NCBI GenBank assembly: GCA_937961295.1
Contig: CALGOK010000179.1
Location: 1-16,849 of the forward strand
Direction: 5' to 3'
DNA: 16,849 nucleotides
Source: an uncultured Gemmatimonadota bacterium
Lineage (GTDB): Bacteria; Gemmatimonadota; Gemmatimonadetes; Gemmatimonadales; GWC2-71-9
A program made the translations under genes and the position numbers. The notes below the pieces were generated by a model. It did not search any database. It saw nothing but the letters and a program-made list of their open reading frames with translations, and had not been told where the DNA came from. Below are positions 5,495 through 14,900 of the stretch, in pieces; positions within the stretch are counted from its first letter, which is position 1; each line of letters starts with the position of its first letter.

Positions 5495-7447
5495 ATGACC
5501 CCTCGTGCCTGGCTGGATCGCATCCTCGACGGCGAGGTGGTGCCGTCGCGCTTCGCCCGGTTGCTCGGACGCCACGAGGAGCTGGCGTGGGCGCTGGCGG
5601 CCGGTGCATTGCTGCTGGTCACCTTCCTGATCGATCTCGCCGGATCGGCGCCGGTCGCGGTGCTCCGCGCCGGCTACCTGCTCACGGCGATCATCTGCGG
5701 CCGCGCGCCGGTGTCCCACCTCCTCGGTGGCCTGCGTCGCGGCCGACTCCTCCTCGACATCGACTTCCTGATGGTGATCGCGGCGATCGGCGCCGCGGTG
5801 GTCGGGGCGTGGGCCGAGGGCGCCTTCCTGCTGTTCCTGTTCGCGCTGGCCAATGCGCTCGAGCGCTATGCGCTCGACCGCGCCCGCGACGCGATCCGCG
5901 CCCTCGCCGAGCTGGCGCCCGACCAGGCAAGGGTGCTCGCCAACGGCACCGAGGCGATGCTGCCGATCGGGCAGGTGCGTCGTGGTGACCGGGTGGTGGT
6001 TCGGCCCGGCGAGCGCATCCCGGTGGATGGCCGGGTCGACGCGGGGGCGTCCGCGGTGGACCAGTCGCCGATCACCGGCGAATCGGTGCCGGTCGACAAG
6101 GCACCGGGCGATGAGGTGTTCGCCGGGACGGTCAACGGCGACGGCGCGCTGGAGGTGATCGTGACGCGCCCCGTCGGGGACCGGACGCTCGATCGGGTGA
6201 TTCGACTGGTGGAGGAATCGCGCGAGGCGAAGGCCCCCTCGGAGCGGATCACGGCCCGGTTCGAGCGGATCTTCGTGCCGCTGGTGGTGTTCGCCGATGC
6301 GCTGTTGATCGTGATCCCGCCCCTGCTGGGGCAGGCCGACTGGAGCGCCTCACTCTACCGCGGCATGACGGTGCTGGTGGCGGCGTCGCCATGCGCACTC
6401 GCGCTGGGGCCCCCGGCGGTGATGCTGGCGGGAATTGCCCAGGCAGCGCGGCGCGGGGTGCTGATCAAGGGAGGCGTGCACCTCGCGGCACTGGCACGCG
6501 TGCAGGCGGTCGCATTCGACAAGACCGGAACGCTCACCATGGGCCGGCCCGAGGTGACCGACGTGGTGCCGGTTCCTGGCGTGACCGAACGCGAATTGCT
6601 CACGGTCGCGGCGGCGGTGGAGCGCCGCTCGCAGCATCCGCTGGCCCAGGCGGTGGCGCGCCGCGCCGCCCGCGAAGGCCTCGAGCTGCCTGCGGCCGGC
6701 CCCCTCGTGGCGATCACCGGGCGCGGCGTGCGGGCCGATGTCGGCGGCGAGCCGGTCTTCATCGGGGCGCGCCGGCTGTGGCAGGAACCCGCCGATCAGC
6801 CCCCTGCGGAGATCCTCGCCGCCCTGGATGCGCTGGCCGGACGCGCGCGCAGCGTGATGGTGGTCCGCCATGGCCAGCGGTGGCTCGGCGTGCTGGGCCT
6901 CGCCGATCCGCCCCGCGCCTCGGTGCCTCGCGCGCTTGCCGCGCTGCGGGCCATGGGCCTCGGCCCGCTGGTGATGCTCACCGGCGATCATCGCGGCGTC
7001 GGCAAGGCGATCGGGAGCGAGGTGGGCGTCGACGAGGTGCGTGCCGACCTGCTCCCCGAACAGAAGGTCACCGAGATCCGCGCCTTGCTCGAGCGCCACG
7101 GCAGCGTGGTGATGGTCGGCGATGGCGTCAACGATGCTCCAGCACTGGCCGCCGCCTCCGTCGGCATCGCCATGGGAGGCGCCGGGACCGCGGCCGCCCT
7201 GGAAACGGCCGATGCCGCGCTGATGGGCGATGACCTGGCGCGGCTGCCGTTCGCCGTGGGCCTGGCGCGACGCGCCCGCACGCTGCTGTGGCAGAACGTC
7301 GCCATCGCCGCCGGAATGATGGTGGTGCTCATCGTCCTCGCCGCGGCCGGCGTGCTTCGCATCGGCCCCGCCGTGGTGGGCCACGAGGGGAGCACGCTGG
7401 TGGTGATCGCGAATGCGTTGCGGCTGCTGGCGTACGAGGAGGGATGA
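5495..7447 (+). CDS. P1B-4-type transition-metal-exporting ATPase (probable Fe(II)/Co(II))
   Basis: A 650-residue P-type ATPase that pumps a transition metal out of the cytosol using ATP. Visible in order: N-terminal membrane helices without any CxxC or His-rich metal-binding domain; actuator motif ITGESVP; Ser298-Pro299-Cys300 (SPC) in the ion-conducting helix; phosphorylation motif DKTGTLT with Asp342; SQHPLA, the P1B His-Pro motif of the nucleotide domain; VMLTGDH; GDGVNDAPAL; and HEGST near the C-terminus (His630). SPC plus HEG[GS]T is the signature of subgroup P1B-4 (CtpD, CoaT, PfeT), whose known members export Co(II) and/or Fe(II). The truncated N-terminus is normal for that subgroup. 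ATG at 5495 is used; the frame extends upstream to 5351 but would run into the antiporter gene. No metal-responsive regulator is encoded nearby. Confidence 0.92.
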   Translation: MTPRAWLDRILDGEVVPSRFARLLGRHEELAWALAAGALLLVTFLIDLAGSAPVAVLRAGYLLTAIICGRAPVSHLLGGLRRGRLLLDIDFLMVIAAIGAAVVGAWAEGAFLLFLFALANALERYALDRARDAIRALAELAPDQARVLANGTEAMLPIGQVRRGDRVVVRPGERIPVDGRVDAGASAVDQSPITGESVPVDKAPGDEVFAGTVNGDGALEVIVTRPVGDRTLDRVIRLVEESREAKAPSERITARFERIFVPLVVFADALLIVIPPLLGQADWSASLYRGMTVLVAASPCALALGPPAVMLAGIAQAARRGVLIKGGVHLAALARVQAVAFDKTGTLTMGRPEVTDVVPVPGVTERELLTVAAAVERRSQHPLAQAVARRAAREGLELPAAGPLVAITGRGVRADVGGEPVFIGARRLWQEPADQPPAEILAALDALAGRARSVMVVRHGQRWLGVLGLADPPRASVPRALAALRAMGLGPLVMLTGDHRGVGKAIGSEVGVDEVRADLLPEQKVTEIRALLERHGSVVMVGDGVNDAPALAAASVGIAMGGAGTAAALETADAALMGDDLARLPFAVGLARRARTLLWQNVAIAAGMMVVLIVLAAAGVLRIGPAVVGHEGSTLVVIANALRLLAYEEG

Positions 7448-7518
7448 CGGAGGATGGAGGGTGGAGGGTGGAGGACGGAGGAACCTGATCTCTCCATCCT
7501 CCACCCTCCATCCTCCGT
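7447..7518. terminator. 21-bp perfect inverted repeat with purine/pyrimidine arms between convergent genes
   Basis: The left arm 7447-7467 (reads acggaggatggagggtgg then agg) and the right arm 7498-7518 are exact reverse complements with a 30-nt loop. The loop and flanks hold further partial copies of ggagg, gtggagg and gacggagg, so several registers of pairing are possible. It starts on the last base of the ATPase stop codon and ends 9 nt before the stop of the convergent gene. It is probably a two-way terminator; no U-run is present. Confidence 0.6.
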
Positions 7519-7527
7519 CCTCCGTCC

Positions 7528-8193
7528 TCAGGCGCTGCTGACGGTTCGACGATGGCCCAGGTACTTCGTCAGGAAGTATGTCAGCGCGATGGCGCCGAGG
7601 ATGAAGTACGTCACCGGCGGGATCGGCAGCACCAGCCCCAGGCCGGCCAGGCCGACGTAGCGGATCGAGCGGCCCACCAGCACGGCCGACTGGTAGCGCC
7701 AGAGCGGGTAGCGCGCGAGCGTGGCGAGGAAGCGGCAGGGATAGAACGGGATGATCGGTGCGCAGCCGGTGATCGTCAGCGTCCACCACGGCGCCTTGCC
7801 GTACCAGTGCAGCAGCCGCGCGGTGAGCCGGTGCTTCCGGAAGCCGAGGGTCCCCTCGCGGCGGAGCATGCGCGCGAGCACGTCCATGTTCCAGCACTCG
7901 ATCACCACGTTGGCGAAGGTGGCGAGGATCACGCCCGCCGCCGCCCCGTGCACCTGGACGTAGGCCGGGAGGTACCAGTCGTAGGGCACCATCGCGAGCG
8001 AGTTGCCGAGCATGGTGAAGGGGACCAGGGCCCACTGGAGCGGGTGCTGCCCGCTGACCAGCCAGCCGATGCCGCAGATCGCGCTCAGGCCGAGGACCAC
8101 CGCGCTCCAGAACCATGGCGGCACGGCTGGAGCGATGGGCTCCGGCGCGGCGTCGGGGAGCACGGCGGTGTCGACCGGCGGGTCTCGGTCCAT
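7528..8193 (-). CDS. VTT/DedA-like multi-pass membrane protein
   Basis: A 221-residue membrane protein. After an acidic/Pro-rich N-terminus (about 25 residues) come hydrophobic segments at roughly 27-50, 55-75 and 85-105, then a loop and two or three more. The block GKAPWWTLTITGCAPIIPFYPCRFLATLARYP, with its P-x-I-P-F centre, and the following GRSIRYVGLAG resemble the re-entrant Pro-rich loop and G-R-x-x-R segment of VTT (SNARE-associated/DedA) proteins. Bacterial DedA members have been implicated in flipping polyprenyl-phosphate or phospholipids across the membrane; a role here is inference only. The start ATG at 8193-8191 avoids a long non-coding-looking upstream extension. No Shine-Dalgarno sequence is visible. 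It converges on the ATPase and diverges from the LamG-like gene. Confidence 0.6.
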   Translation of the reverse strand: MDRDPPVDTAVLPDAAPEPIAPAVPPWFWSAVVLGLSAICGIGWLVSGQHPLQWALVPFTMLGNSLAMVPYDWYLPAYVQVHGAAAGVILATFANVVIECWNMDVLARMLRREGTLGFRKHRLTARLLHWYGKAPWWTLTITGCAPIIPFYPCRFLATLARYPLWRYQSAVLVGRSIRYVGLAGLGLVLPIPPVTYFILGAIALTYFLTKYLGHRRTVSSA

Positions 8194-8221
8194 GGCGGCT
8201 CGGGCGGTGGGGCGGGGCGTG

Positions 8222-8243
8222 GCCGGTGCGGAAGCGCACCGGC
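8222..8243. promoter_or_regulatory. 9-bp hairpin in the divergent 8194-8359 region
   Basis: gccggtgcg (8222-8230) and cgcaccggc (8235-8243) pair perfectly around gaag. It lies 28 nt upstream of the minus-strand membrane-protein start and 117 nt upstream of the plus-strand gene. It could be an operator dyad or leader hairpin. No confident -35/-10 pair was found; TATGTT at 8292-8297 is a weak -10 candidate for the plus-strand gene. Confidence 0.3.
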
Positions 8244-8359
8244 GATGGTACGAACACGGGAAGATACCGAACCCCTGCGGGCGCGCGAGCGTATGTTCTG
8301 GGGTGCCCGGACGGGCCCGCTGCGCCGTCCGGCCGTTCTCCCCCAGCCAGGAGTCTTGC

Positions 8360-9046
8360 ATGCGTGCTCGCTTCCTCGCGGCTGCCTCCGTCGCCATCGC
8401 CGTCGCGGCCGTCGCCTTTCCCGCCTCGCTCCGTGCCCAGGACAATGACCCGACCACCAAGGTGACCGGTGCCGGACTGCCGGACGGGTGGATGCTGCGC
8501 TTCGATCCCTCGCGCCGCGGGCCGGCCCCCACGGTCAACGACGTCAACTTCCGGTCGATGGGCGACGGCTTCCACCTCACGTCCGGCCCGGCGGCGCTCT
8601 ACTATCGTCCCGCCGATGCCCAGGAGGGCGACTTCACGGTGTCCGCCACGATCTCGCAGCGCGCCAGCAGCAACCACGAGGCCTACGGGCTGTTCATCGG
8701 CGGGCGCGACCTGCAGACCGCCAACCAGAACTACCTCTACTTCGTGATCCACCCCAAGGACGGCAAGTTCCTCATCAACCATCGGGTGAGCGACGCCCGT
8801 CCCAACAGCGTGGTGCCCTACACCACGCACCAGGCGATCAACACCGACGATCCTGCCACCGGTGCCGCGAGCAACACGATCGCGATCCGGGTGGCGGGCG
8901 ACCAGGTGCATTTCCTGGTCAACGGCCAGGAGGTCAAGCGGCTGTCGAGGGCGGAGCTCGACGGGGCGGCGACCGATGGCCTGGTCGGGCTGCGGCTCAA
9001 CCACAACCTCGACGTGCACATCTCTGGCTTCGGGGTGAAGGACTGA
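8360..9046 (+). CDS. Secreted LamG/DUF1080-like beta-sandwich protein
   Basis: 228 residues. A Sec signal peptide (MRARFLAAASVAIAVAAVAF, then PASLRA) is probably cleaved near residues 26-27, before QDNDP. The rest looks like one concanavalin/LamG-type jelly roll as in DUF1080 (3-keto-disaccharide hydrolase/GH16-like) proteins. Supporting pieces are SMGDGFHLTSGPAALYY, FTVSATISQ, YGLFIGGRDLQ, NYLYFVIHPKDGKFLINHR, VHFLVNGQEV and the closing GLVGLRLNHNLDVHISGFGV. No catalytic residues can be assigned, and it may only bind carbohydrate. The ATG at 8360 has an excellent AGGAG six bases upstream. It is followed after 17 nt by the deacetylase gene, so the two are probably co-transcribed. It acts outside the cytoplasmic membrane. 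Confidence 0.75.
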   Translation: MRARFLAAASVAIAVAAVAFPASLRAQDNDPTTKVTGAGLPDGWMLRFDPSRRGPAPTVNDVNFRSMGDGFHLTSGPAALYYRPADAQEGDFTVSATISQRASSNHEAYGLFIGGRDLQTANQNYLYFVIHPKDGKFLINHRVSDARPNSVVPYTTHQAINTDDPATGAASNTIAIRVAGDQVHFLVNGQEVKRLSRAELDGAATDGLVGLRLNHNLDVHISGFGVKD

Positions 9047-9063
9047 CCGCGCGCGACGGCGCC

Positions 9064-9828
9064 GTGAACATCCTGATGTACCACTCCATCTCGGAGACGG
9101 CGGGGGCGACCAGCATCGCGCCCGCCGTCTTTCGCGCCCAGATGGAAGCGCTCGCCGAGTCGGGGTGTGCGGTGGTGCCACTTGGGGCGGTTGCCGATGC
9201 CCTCGATGGCGGCGACCCGCTCCCCGATCGCGCGGTCGCGATCACCTTCGACGACGGCTACCTCGACTTCGCCGAGCACGCCGCTCCCGTGCTCAGGGAG
9301 CTGGGCTTCACGGCAACGGTCTTCCTCCCGGCGGCGCGGATCGGCGGGCACGAGGACTGGACCGGTGGGTTGCGCTCGGCACCGCGCGACCTGATGTCGT
9401 GGGATCACGTGCGCGGGTTGGCAGCGGAGGGCTTCACCTTCGGCGGGCATTCGCTGAGCCACCCGGACCTCACCACGCTCGACGCCGAGGCGCTCGAGCG
9501 CGAGGTGGCGGAGTCGGCGGCAAGGATCGAGGAGGAAGTCGGGGCGGCACCCGATCTCTTCGCGCCTCCCTATGGCGCGACCAATGGCCGGGTGCGCGCC
9601 GCGGTGGCGCGCCACTATCGCCTCGCCGTGGGGGTGCGCCTCGACCGGATGACGATGCGCGACGACCGCTACGATCTGCCGCGGATCGAGATGTACTACT
9701 TCCGGGACGCCACGCGCTGGCGCCGCCACCTCGCCGGCCGCGGCGACGGGTACCTGGCCGCGCGGAAGCGGCTCCGGGGGGTGCGAACCGCGGTGCTGGG
9801 GGCCGCCGCCCGCCTGCGTCGCCGCTGA
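9064..9828 (+). CDS. Polysaccharide deacetylase (NodB/CE4 domain)
   Basis: 254 residues of the carbohydrate esterase 4 fold, which removes N- or O-acetyl groups from glycans with a divalent metal. Motifs: ILMYHSI at the N-terminus; AITFDDGYLDF with Asp63 (catalytic base position) and Asp64 (metal); GGHSLSHPDL with His129 and His133 as metal ligands; and FAPPYGATNG, where the usual R-x-P-Y-G has Ala before Pro-Pro. The C-terminus is basic (RKRLRGVRTAVLGAAARLRRR). No signal peptide is visible from GTG 9064, so it is either cytoplasmic or exported by another route. The frame is open far upstream, antisense-like and overlapping the previous gene, so GTG 9064 is preferred despite a weak ribosome site; coupling to the preceding stop (17 nt) may help. 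Confidence 0.88.
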   Translation: MNILMYHSISETAGATSIAPAVFRAQMEALAESGCAVVPLGAVADALDGGDPLPDRAVAITFDDGYLDFAEHAAPVLRELGFTATVFLPAARIGGHEDWTGGLRSAPRDLMSWDHVRGLAAEGFTFGGHSLSHPDLTTLDAEALEREVAESAARIEEEVGAAPDLFAPPYGATNGRVRAAVARHYRLAVGVRLDRMTMRDDRYDLPRIEMYYFRDATRWRRHLAGRGDGYLAARKRLRGVRTAVLGAAARLRRR

Positions 9829-9850
9829 GCCGTGCCGCCGCGACGCACGA

Positions 9851-9883
9851 CGCCCCCGCCACCGGATACCGGTGGCGAGGGCG
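9851..9883. terminator. 15-bp near-perfect hairpin between convergent genes
   Basis: cgcccccgccaccgg (9851-9865) pairs with 9869-9883 around ata with a single mismatch. In minus-strand RNA that position becomes a G-U pair, so the stem is continuous for transcripts of the minus-strand operon. It lies 22 nt after the deacetylase stop and 21 nt after the stop of the heparinase-like gene, so it probably terminates both. No U-run. Confidence 0.6.
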
Positions 9884-9904
9884 CCGCGTCGTAACGGGCT
9901 CCGC

Positions 9905-11995
9905 TCAGCCGATGACCTGGACGCCCGTGCTCGTGGCCGCGCCGGGGGCGCCGCCGATGGTGGTCGTGTCACCGTTGACGGAGATGTTCGGGTTGGTGCT
10001 GCCCACCGTCACCACGTGCCGGAGCACCGTGCTGCCGCCGGTGAAGGACGGCACCAGGCGCAGCTGCCACTTCTTCTCCGAAGCCTGGAAGCTGGTCACG
10101 CCGGCCCAGAGCACCGACTCGTCGATGACGTGAGCCGTCTCGGCGGCGCCGAGGGCCGTCACCGTGACCGGCTGTCCGCCCGGCGTGTGCCAGCCCCAGC
10201 GGTTGTTGCCGCCGGTGGGGGGCACGGGGGCATGGATGATCCACTCCAGGAGGCCGCGGGCGTTGGTGATGCGGGTCTGGTCGCTGGTCCGGTAGCGGCT
10301 GAAGTTCGGCAGCTGACGCGGGTCCTGCATGTCCACCCGGTCGACGGTGATCACGTGATCGAGTCCGTTGCGCTGGAGGTAGACCACGGTCCGTTGCCAG
10401 CCGTTGAGGAATGCCGGCGGTGGGTTGTAGTAGCCGGCGTCGTAGTGCGAGCCCGAGGTCGAGCCGGTGATCGCCCACCATCCCGGCCCGCTCTCCACCC
10501 GGTCAGGTCCCCTGGAGCTCATGCTGCTAAGCCCGGCGGTGAGCAACCCGTTGACACTCTCACCCTCGTACGAGAGCCCGGCGTACCCGATCGGATGGGT
10601 GACAGCCCACTCGCCGTTGCGGTACAACTGGAAGTTCGCGAGGTACTTCGTCGAGTGGTCCACCCCGGTCGGCGGCGGCATCATCCCCGAGAACAGCGAG
10701 GAGCCGGTGCGCACCACGAGGTGGCCCCGGCCCGAGGCGGTGTACATGGTGTTCGACTGCCACGAGGCCCGCGGCGCGTAGGGATCGTAGAGCAGGTAGA
10801 AACGTGCGTTGGGATCCAGCGTGGCGTACCCGTCCCAGCCATGCTGCTGCGCCAGCGCGTCGAGTAGCCCCATGGCCCGTCCGGACTCGACGGTGCCGGC
10901 CGTGGCGCCTGCCAGCACGCCAAGCATCGTCGAGCGCTTGAACAGGCGTCCCGCAAAGGCGCGCGGGTGCTGTTCGTCGCCCCACTGCACGGCTTCGCGG
11001 AGGTCCGGCGTGATGATCTGCGCGTTGTAGTCGATCGCCTCGCGGAGGAACGCCTGCACCTCGGGATAGGGGTCGTGGCCGACCGCGGTCCGCACTGCTT
11101 CGGCGCCCATGACCAGCAACGTCACCGTGCCGGGGTCGTACCCGCTCGATTCGATCCACTGCCCGCCCGCAGCACGCACCGTCGCGAACTCCGCGATGGC
11201 GTTGCGCGCGGTGTTGCGGTTGATGCCGGTGGCGTGCAGGCCACCCACCGGGAGATATCCCGGGCCCCCGGTCTGGGCCGCGTTGAGCCAGGCGACGTGC
11301 CCGACCATCCCTGCGGTCGCGAGGTCGGTCGCGGCGAGCCCGAAGTAGAAGCCCACCACCCGGTCGCTGTCGCCGGTGCGGATGCCACCGGTGTACTGGG
11401 GGGTCCCGATGGCGAGGGCGTAGTTGGCCCAGGCGTTCAGGCCGGTGATTGCCTGGCTGCGTTCGGCCGCCGTCAGGGCAGGGTACAGCCAGTCGAAGAG
11501 GATCGCGTTCTCGATGAAGTCCTCGCGGACCGTGTTCTCGCTCGGCGGGGCGTTGATGAGCGAAGGAGCGGCCTGGCCCCACGCTGCACGCGCCGCGGCC
11601 ACGTCGCCGGTCATCTGGTAGTAGATCGCGCACCACAGCCCGCGGTCGCCGTACACGGGGTTCCCGTTCTTGGTCCGATCGCAATGCCACTTGATTCGTT
11701 GGAATCGCGGATGTTGCTCCTGCACCATGCGATTCCAGGTCGCCTGCCGCGCCGCGGTCCAGATCAGCCGCGGCTCGCGGCCGGTGGGCGAGGCGGTGGC
11801 CGGGGCGGGGCCCGGATCGGTCGGGATCGGGTCCGGCGGCGTGCCGAAGACCGAGTCGACGGCAATCGGGTTGTCGGAGGACGTGCCGGTGACCGACACC
11901 TCTTCCACGCGCGGTTGGGCGCACCCGGTGATGAGCAGGGCAACGAGGCCGGCAAGGGCGCTGGGGCGCGTCCGCATGGGAGTCGTCGTGGGCAT
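9905..11995 (-). CDS. Lipoprotein resembling heparinase II/III-type polysaccharide lyases
   Basis: 696 residues. The signal peptide ends in lipobox LITGC (Cys25). An acidic Pro-rich tether of about 50 residues (PPDPIPTDPGPAPATA) follows. A helical region rich in W, Y and A has ENAILFDWLYPALTAAERSQA and GQWIESSGYDPGTV, reminiscent of the alpha/alpha-toroid of heparinase II/III and alginate lyases. The second half is beta-rich, with LANFQLYRNGEWAVTHPIGY and LDHVITVDRVD resembling the C-terminal beta-sandwich. The catalytic Asn/Tyr/His set cannot be assigned safely. Start ATG 11995-11993 overlaps the upstream stop (TGATG), indicating translational coupling; ATG 11977 is an alternative. Likely a surface- or periplasm-anchored lyase working with the upstream glycosidase. 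The family call is from motif resemblance only. Confidence 0.6.
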   Translation of the reverse strand: MPTTTPMRTRPSALAGLVALLITGCAQPRVEEVSVTGTSSDNPIAVDSVFGTPPDPIPTDPGPAPATASPTGREPRLIWTAARQATWNRMVQEQHPRFQRIKWHCDRTKNGNPVYGDRGLWCAIYYQMTGDVAAARAAWGQAAPSLINAPPSENTVREDFIENAILFDWLYPALTAAERSQAITGLNAWANYALAIGTPQYTGGIRTGDSDRVVGFYFGLAATDLATAGMVGHVAWLNAAQTGGPGYLPVGGLHATGINRNTARNAIAEFATVRAAGGQWIESSGYDPGTVTLLVMGAEAVRTAVGHDPYPEVQAFLREAIDYNAQIITPDLREAVQWGDEQHPRAFAGRLFKRSTMLGVLAGATAGTVESGRAMGLLDALAQQHGWDGYATLDPNARFYLLYDPYAPRASWQSNTMYTASGRGHLVVRTGSSLFSGMMPPPTGVDHSTKYLANFQLYRNGEWAVTHPIGYAGLSYEGESVNGLLTAGLSSMSSRGPDRVESGPGWWAITGSTSGSHYDAGYYNPPPAFLNGWQRTVVYLQRNGLDHVITVDRVDMQDPRQLPNFSRYRTSDQTRITNARGLLEWIIHAPVPPTGGNNRWGWHTPGGQPVTVTALGAAETAHVIDESVLWAGVTSFQASEKKWQLRLVPSFTGGSTVLRHVVTVGSTNPNISVNGDTTTIGGAPGAATSTGVQVIG

Positions 11996-14900
11996 CAGGG
12001 CAGTCGGTAGAGGGTCAGCACGCCGGTCTGGGGCGGCGCGACCGTGATGGCCGCCCCGCTCGTCGCGGTCACAGTGGGCAGCGGCATGCGGGTGCCGCCG
12101 AGCGTGGTCAACTCCACACCATAAGTGCCCGGACGGATTCCCGCGACCGAATAGGTCCCGGCGGCGTCGACGTGGAGCACCACGGCCATCCCGCCACCCG
12201 GATTGGTGAATGCCACGGGGCGGATGCTGCCGCTCGCGGAGGTCGCCTCGACGCGCTGGGCGCCAGACCGGACGTAGCGGAAGTACTGGCGCAGCAGCTT
12301 GGTGCGGCTGCCCATCACCGGCTGCCCACCGCTGATCAGGAAGTACTTCGCGCCATTGTCGCTGGTGTTGGTGAAGGCCAGCGCGTACTGCTGCCACGAC
12401 GAGGCATTGGCGATGGTGAGGTCCTTGTACAGGGCGTCGACCCCGCTCCCGATGTGCTCGAGCATCGCCGTGCGCACGCCGCGCGCTGCGGCGCGGGAGG
12501 CGATCGCGGCCAGGTTCGCGTCGGACACCCCGGCATACCGGTGGTAGGACAGCTCGGACAGGTACGTCATGGCACCCGGCACGCTCGCGATGGCGTCGAA
12601 GTACGACACGGCGTGGCTCATGCTCATCACCGAGGGGCCGATGAACTCCGGATGGAAGCCCGCCGCGGCCAGTCGGTCGCCCGTGGCGGCGATCAGCTGT
12701 CCGATGCCGGTGCCGGTCCAGATGGTGTTGTTGTCGGGCTCGAGGATCACCTCGATCGCATCCGGCACGAACCCGTAGCGGTTCTGCAGGTGCTGGAACA
12801 CCGCCAGCATGAACTCGGCGTATTCGCTGGGATTCGAGTGCCCGGTCGCCGTCCCGAACGAGATGTAGTTCAGGTTGACGCGGAGCTGTTCACCGCGCGC
12901 CGCCAGCGCGGCCCGCATCGGCAGCACGATGTCCTCCACCGTCTCGTCGAGTTCGGTGAAGTGGAAGCCCGCCCAGTTGATCGAGCCGGGACTCCCGTTG
13001 TCGTTCACCGGGACGTACCGATGGGCTCGCCACTCGGTGTCGGTGATCTGTCCGGCCCGGAACTGCCCGAAGTAGTCGACGGGGTTCTCGGAGCCGCTGC
13101 GGACCTCGACCCGGAGCTGGTTGATGCCGAGGTCGTTGACGGCCATGTCCACGAGGGCATCGCGCCATGTGGGGTATGCCGCGTCCCAGTGCCCGGCCTG
13201 GGCGGTCGCTTCCCATCCGGTGATCACCTGATGCCGCACCGTAGTGTCCACGGTGACGGTCGCCGGGCCCGGCGGCGGTGGCGGGGGCGGCGGGGGCGGC
13301 GGGGGCGGCGGGGGCGGCGGCGGGGATCCACCACCGCCGCTGTAGCTCACGCTCCGGCTGATCGTCGCCCCCGCGGTGACGTACCCGGTCTGCGACGTCG
13401 GCGAGGGCGTGTAGGTGACGCCGCCCGCAGCCACGCCTTGCGCCGCGACGGTGAGCGTCGCCGGGATCGGGAATCCGGTCACCGTGTCGGTGGCCGTGAC
13501 CGTCCGGCTGAAGCCGCTCGAGTGGGTGACGGTGATCGCCGCCGCGACGCCCGCGGGGAGCCCGCTGACCTGGACCACGAGCGCACCGGTGGTGGGAGCG
13601 CTTGCGGCATAGTGCACCGCGCCGCCGGCCGTCGCGCCGGCGGTGACACTCACCGTCTGCGAGACGGGCGACGGCACGTAGCTCGTGCCCCCGGCCGACA
13701 CGCCGCCGGCGCTGATGGTGTAGCTCCCCGGCGCCAGCGTCGTGATGGTGCTGGCGCTCGTGACCACTCGACTGAATCCGTTGGGGCCGGTCACCGAGAT
13801 CGCGGCCGCCGTGCCGGCCGGCAATCCGCTCACCGTGACCGCCAGTGAACCGGTGGTCGGCGCACCGGAACTGTTGGTGTGGCCGACGGTGGCGACGGCC
13901 GTCGCCCCCGCGGCGACGGACACCACCTGGTTGGCCGGTGACGGCAGGTAGCTCGTCCCGTTGAGCGTGACGCCGGTCGCGCTGATCGTGTAGTTGCCCG
14001 GCTCGAGCGGCGAGAGGGTGGTCGTGCTGGTGACGCTCCGGCTGTAGCCGGCCGGGCCGCTGACCTGCACCTGCGCCGAGGCGCCCGAGGGGAGGCCGGT
14101 GATGTTCACCTGCAGGCCGCCGGTGCTCGCCAGGTAGGCCACCGATGCGGCAGCCGTGTCGGCGCTCGAGACCGAGACCACCTGCGACGTCGGCGTGGGC
14201 GTCGTCGAGCCGCCGCCACCCCCGCCGGCGCCCGCCGCGCGCGTGGAGTTCGCCCCCGGCAGCCCGGCCGGCAGGCAGGCCCCGGTGCGCGTGGCCACCG
14301 ACGCTGGGCCGACCGCGATCACCCGGGCCGCCATGCCGTTCGGCAACCCGGTGATCCCCACCGCGAGCGTCCCGGTGGACTCCGAGTACTCGATCCGCCC
14401 CCGCTTGGCGTTGCGGCCCCTGCCCACGTCCTGATTGTCGCTGGGCTTCCGGGGGTTGTACTTCTTGCCGTTGAACTCCACCGAGGCGGCGGAGGTGGTG
14501 TAGGTGCCGGGAACGAGGCCCTTGTACTCGACGTCGCCGCTGCCCGTCCGGGAAAATCCCGACGGCCCGGTCACGGTGAACTGTCCCGTGGCACCGGCCG
14601 GAAGTCCCTGCACGTCGATCGCCAGCGCACCCGTGATGATCTCGTAGGGAATCGTCAGCACGCGGCGGGTGGTGTCGACGGTGACCGGAATCACCGCCTC
14701 GAGCGGCGCCCAGGTGTGGCCGTCGTATTGGACCCGCTGCGGCGTGACCACGTAGTGGCCCGGGTTGAGCGTGGTGAGCTCGATGGCGCCGCTCAGCGCG
14801 GCGTTGTAGCTGCCAGGTCCGACCAGGACGAACGGTGCGGGGACGCCATCGGGGAGTCCGGTGAAGAGCACCGCGAGCTCGCCACTGAGCTGCGAGAAGT

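Noticed and set aside
5382..5609. N-terminal extension of the antiporter to 5609
   Set aside because: Arg/Pro-rich, overlaps the divergent ATPase start, and homologous proteins begin just before the first membrane helix; GTG 5381 has a ribosome site.
6350..9181. 943-codon minus-strand open frame
   Set aside because: Lies antisense to the P-type ATPase, LamG-like and deacetylase genes and crosses the membrane-protein gene out of frame; composition is His/Arg/Gly-rich without motifs.
12172..13848. 558-codon plus-strand open frame
   Set aside because: Antisense shadow of the repeat lipoprotein; low-complexity Arg/Gly product.
14161..14340. Frameshift in repeat 5 of the lipoprotein
   Set aside because: I translated the other two frames across the segment and neither restores the GFSR/PGxYT consensus, so divergence rather than a frameshift is more likely.
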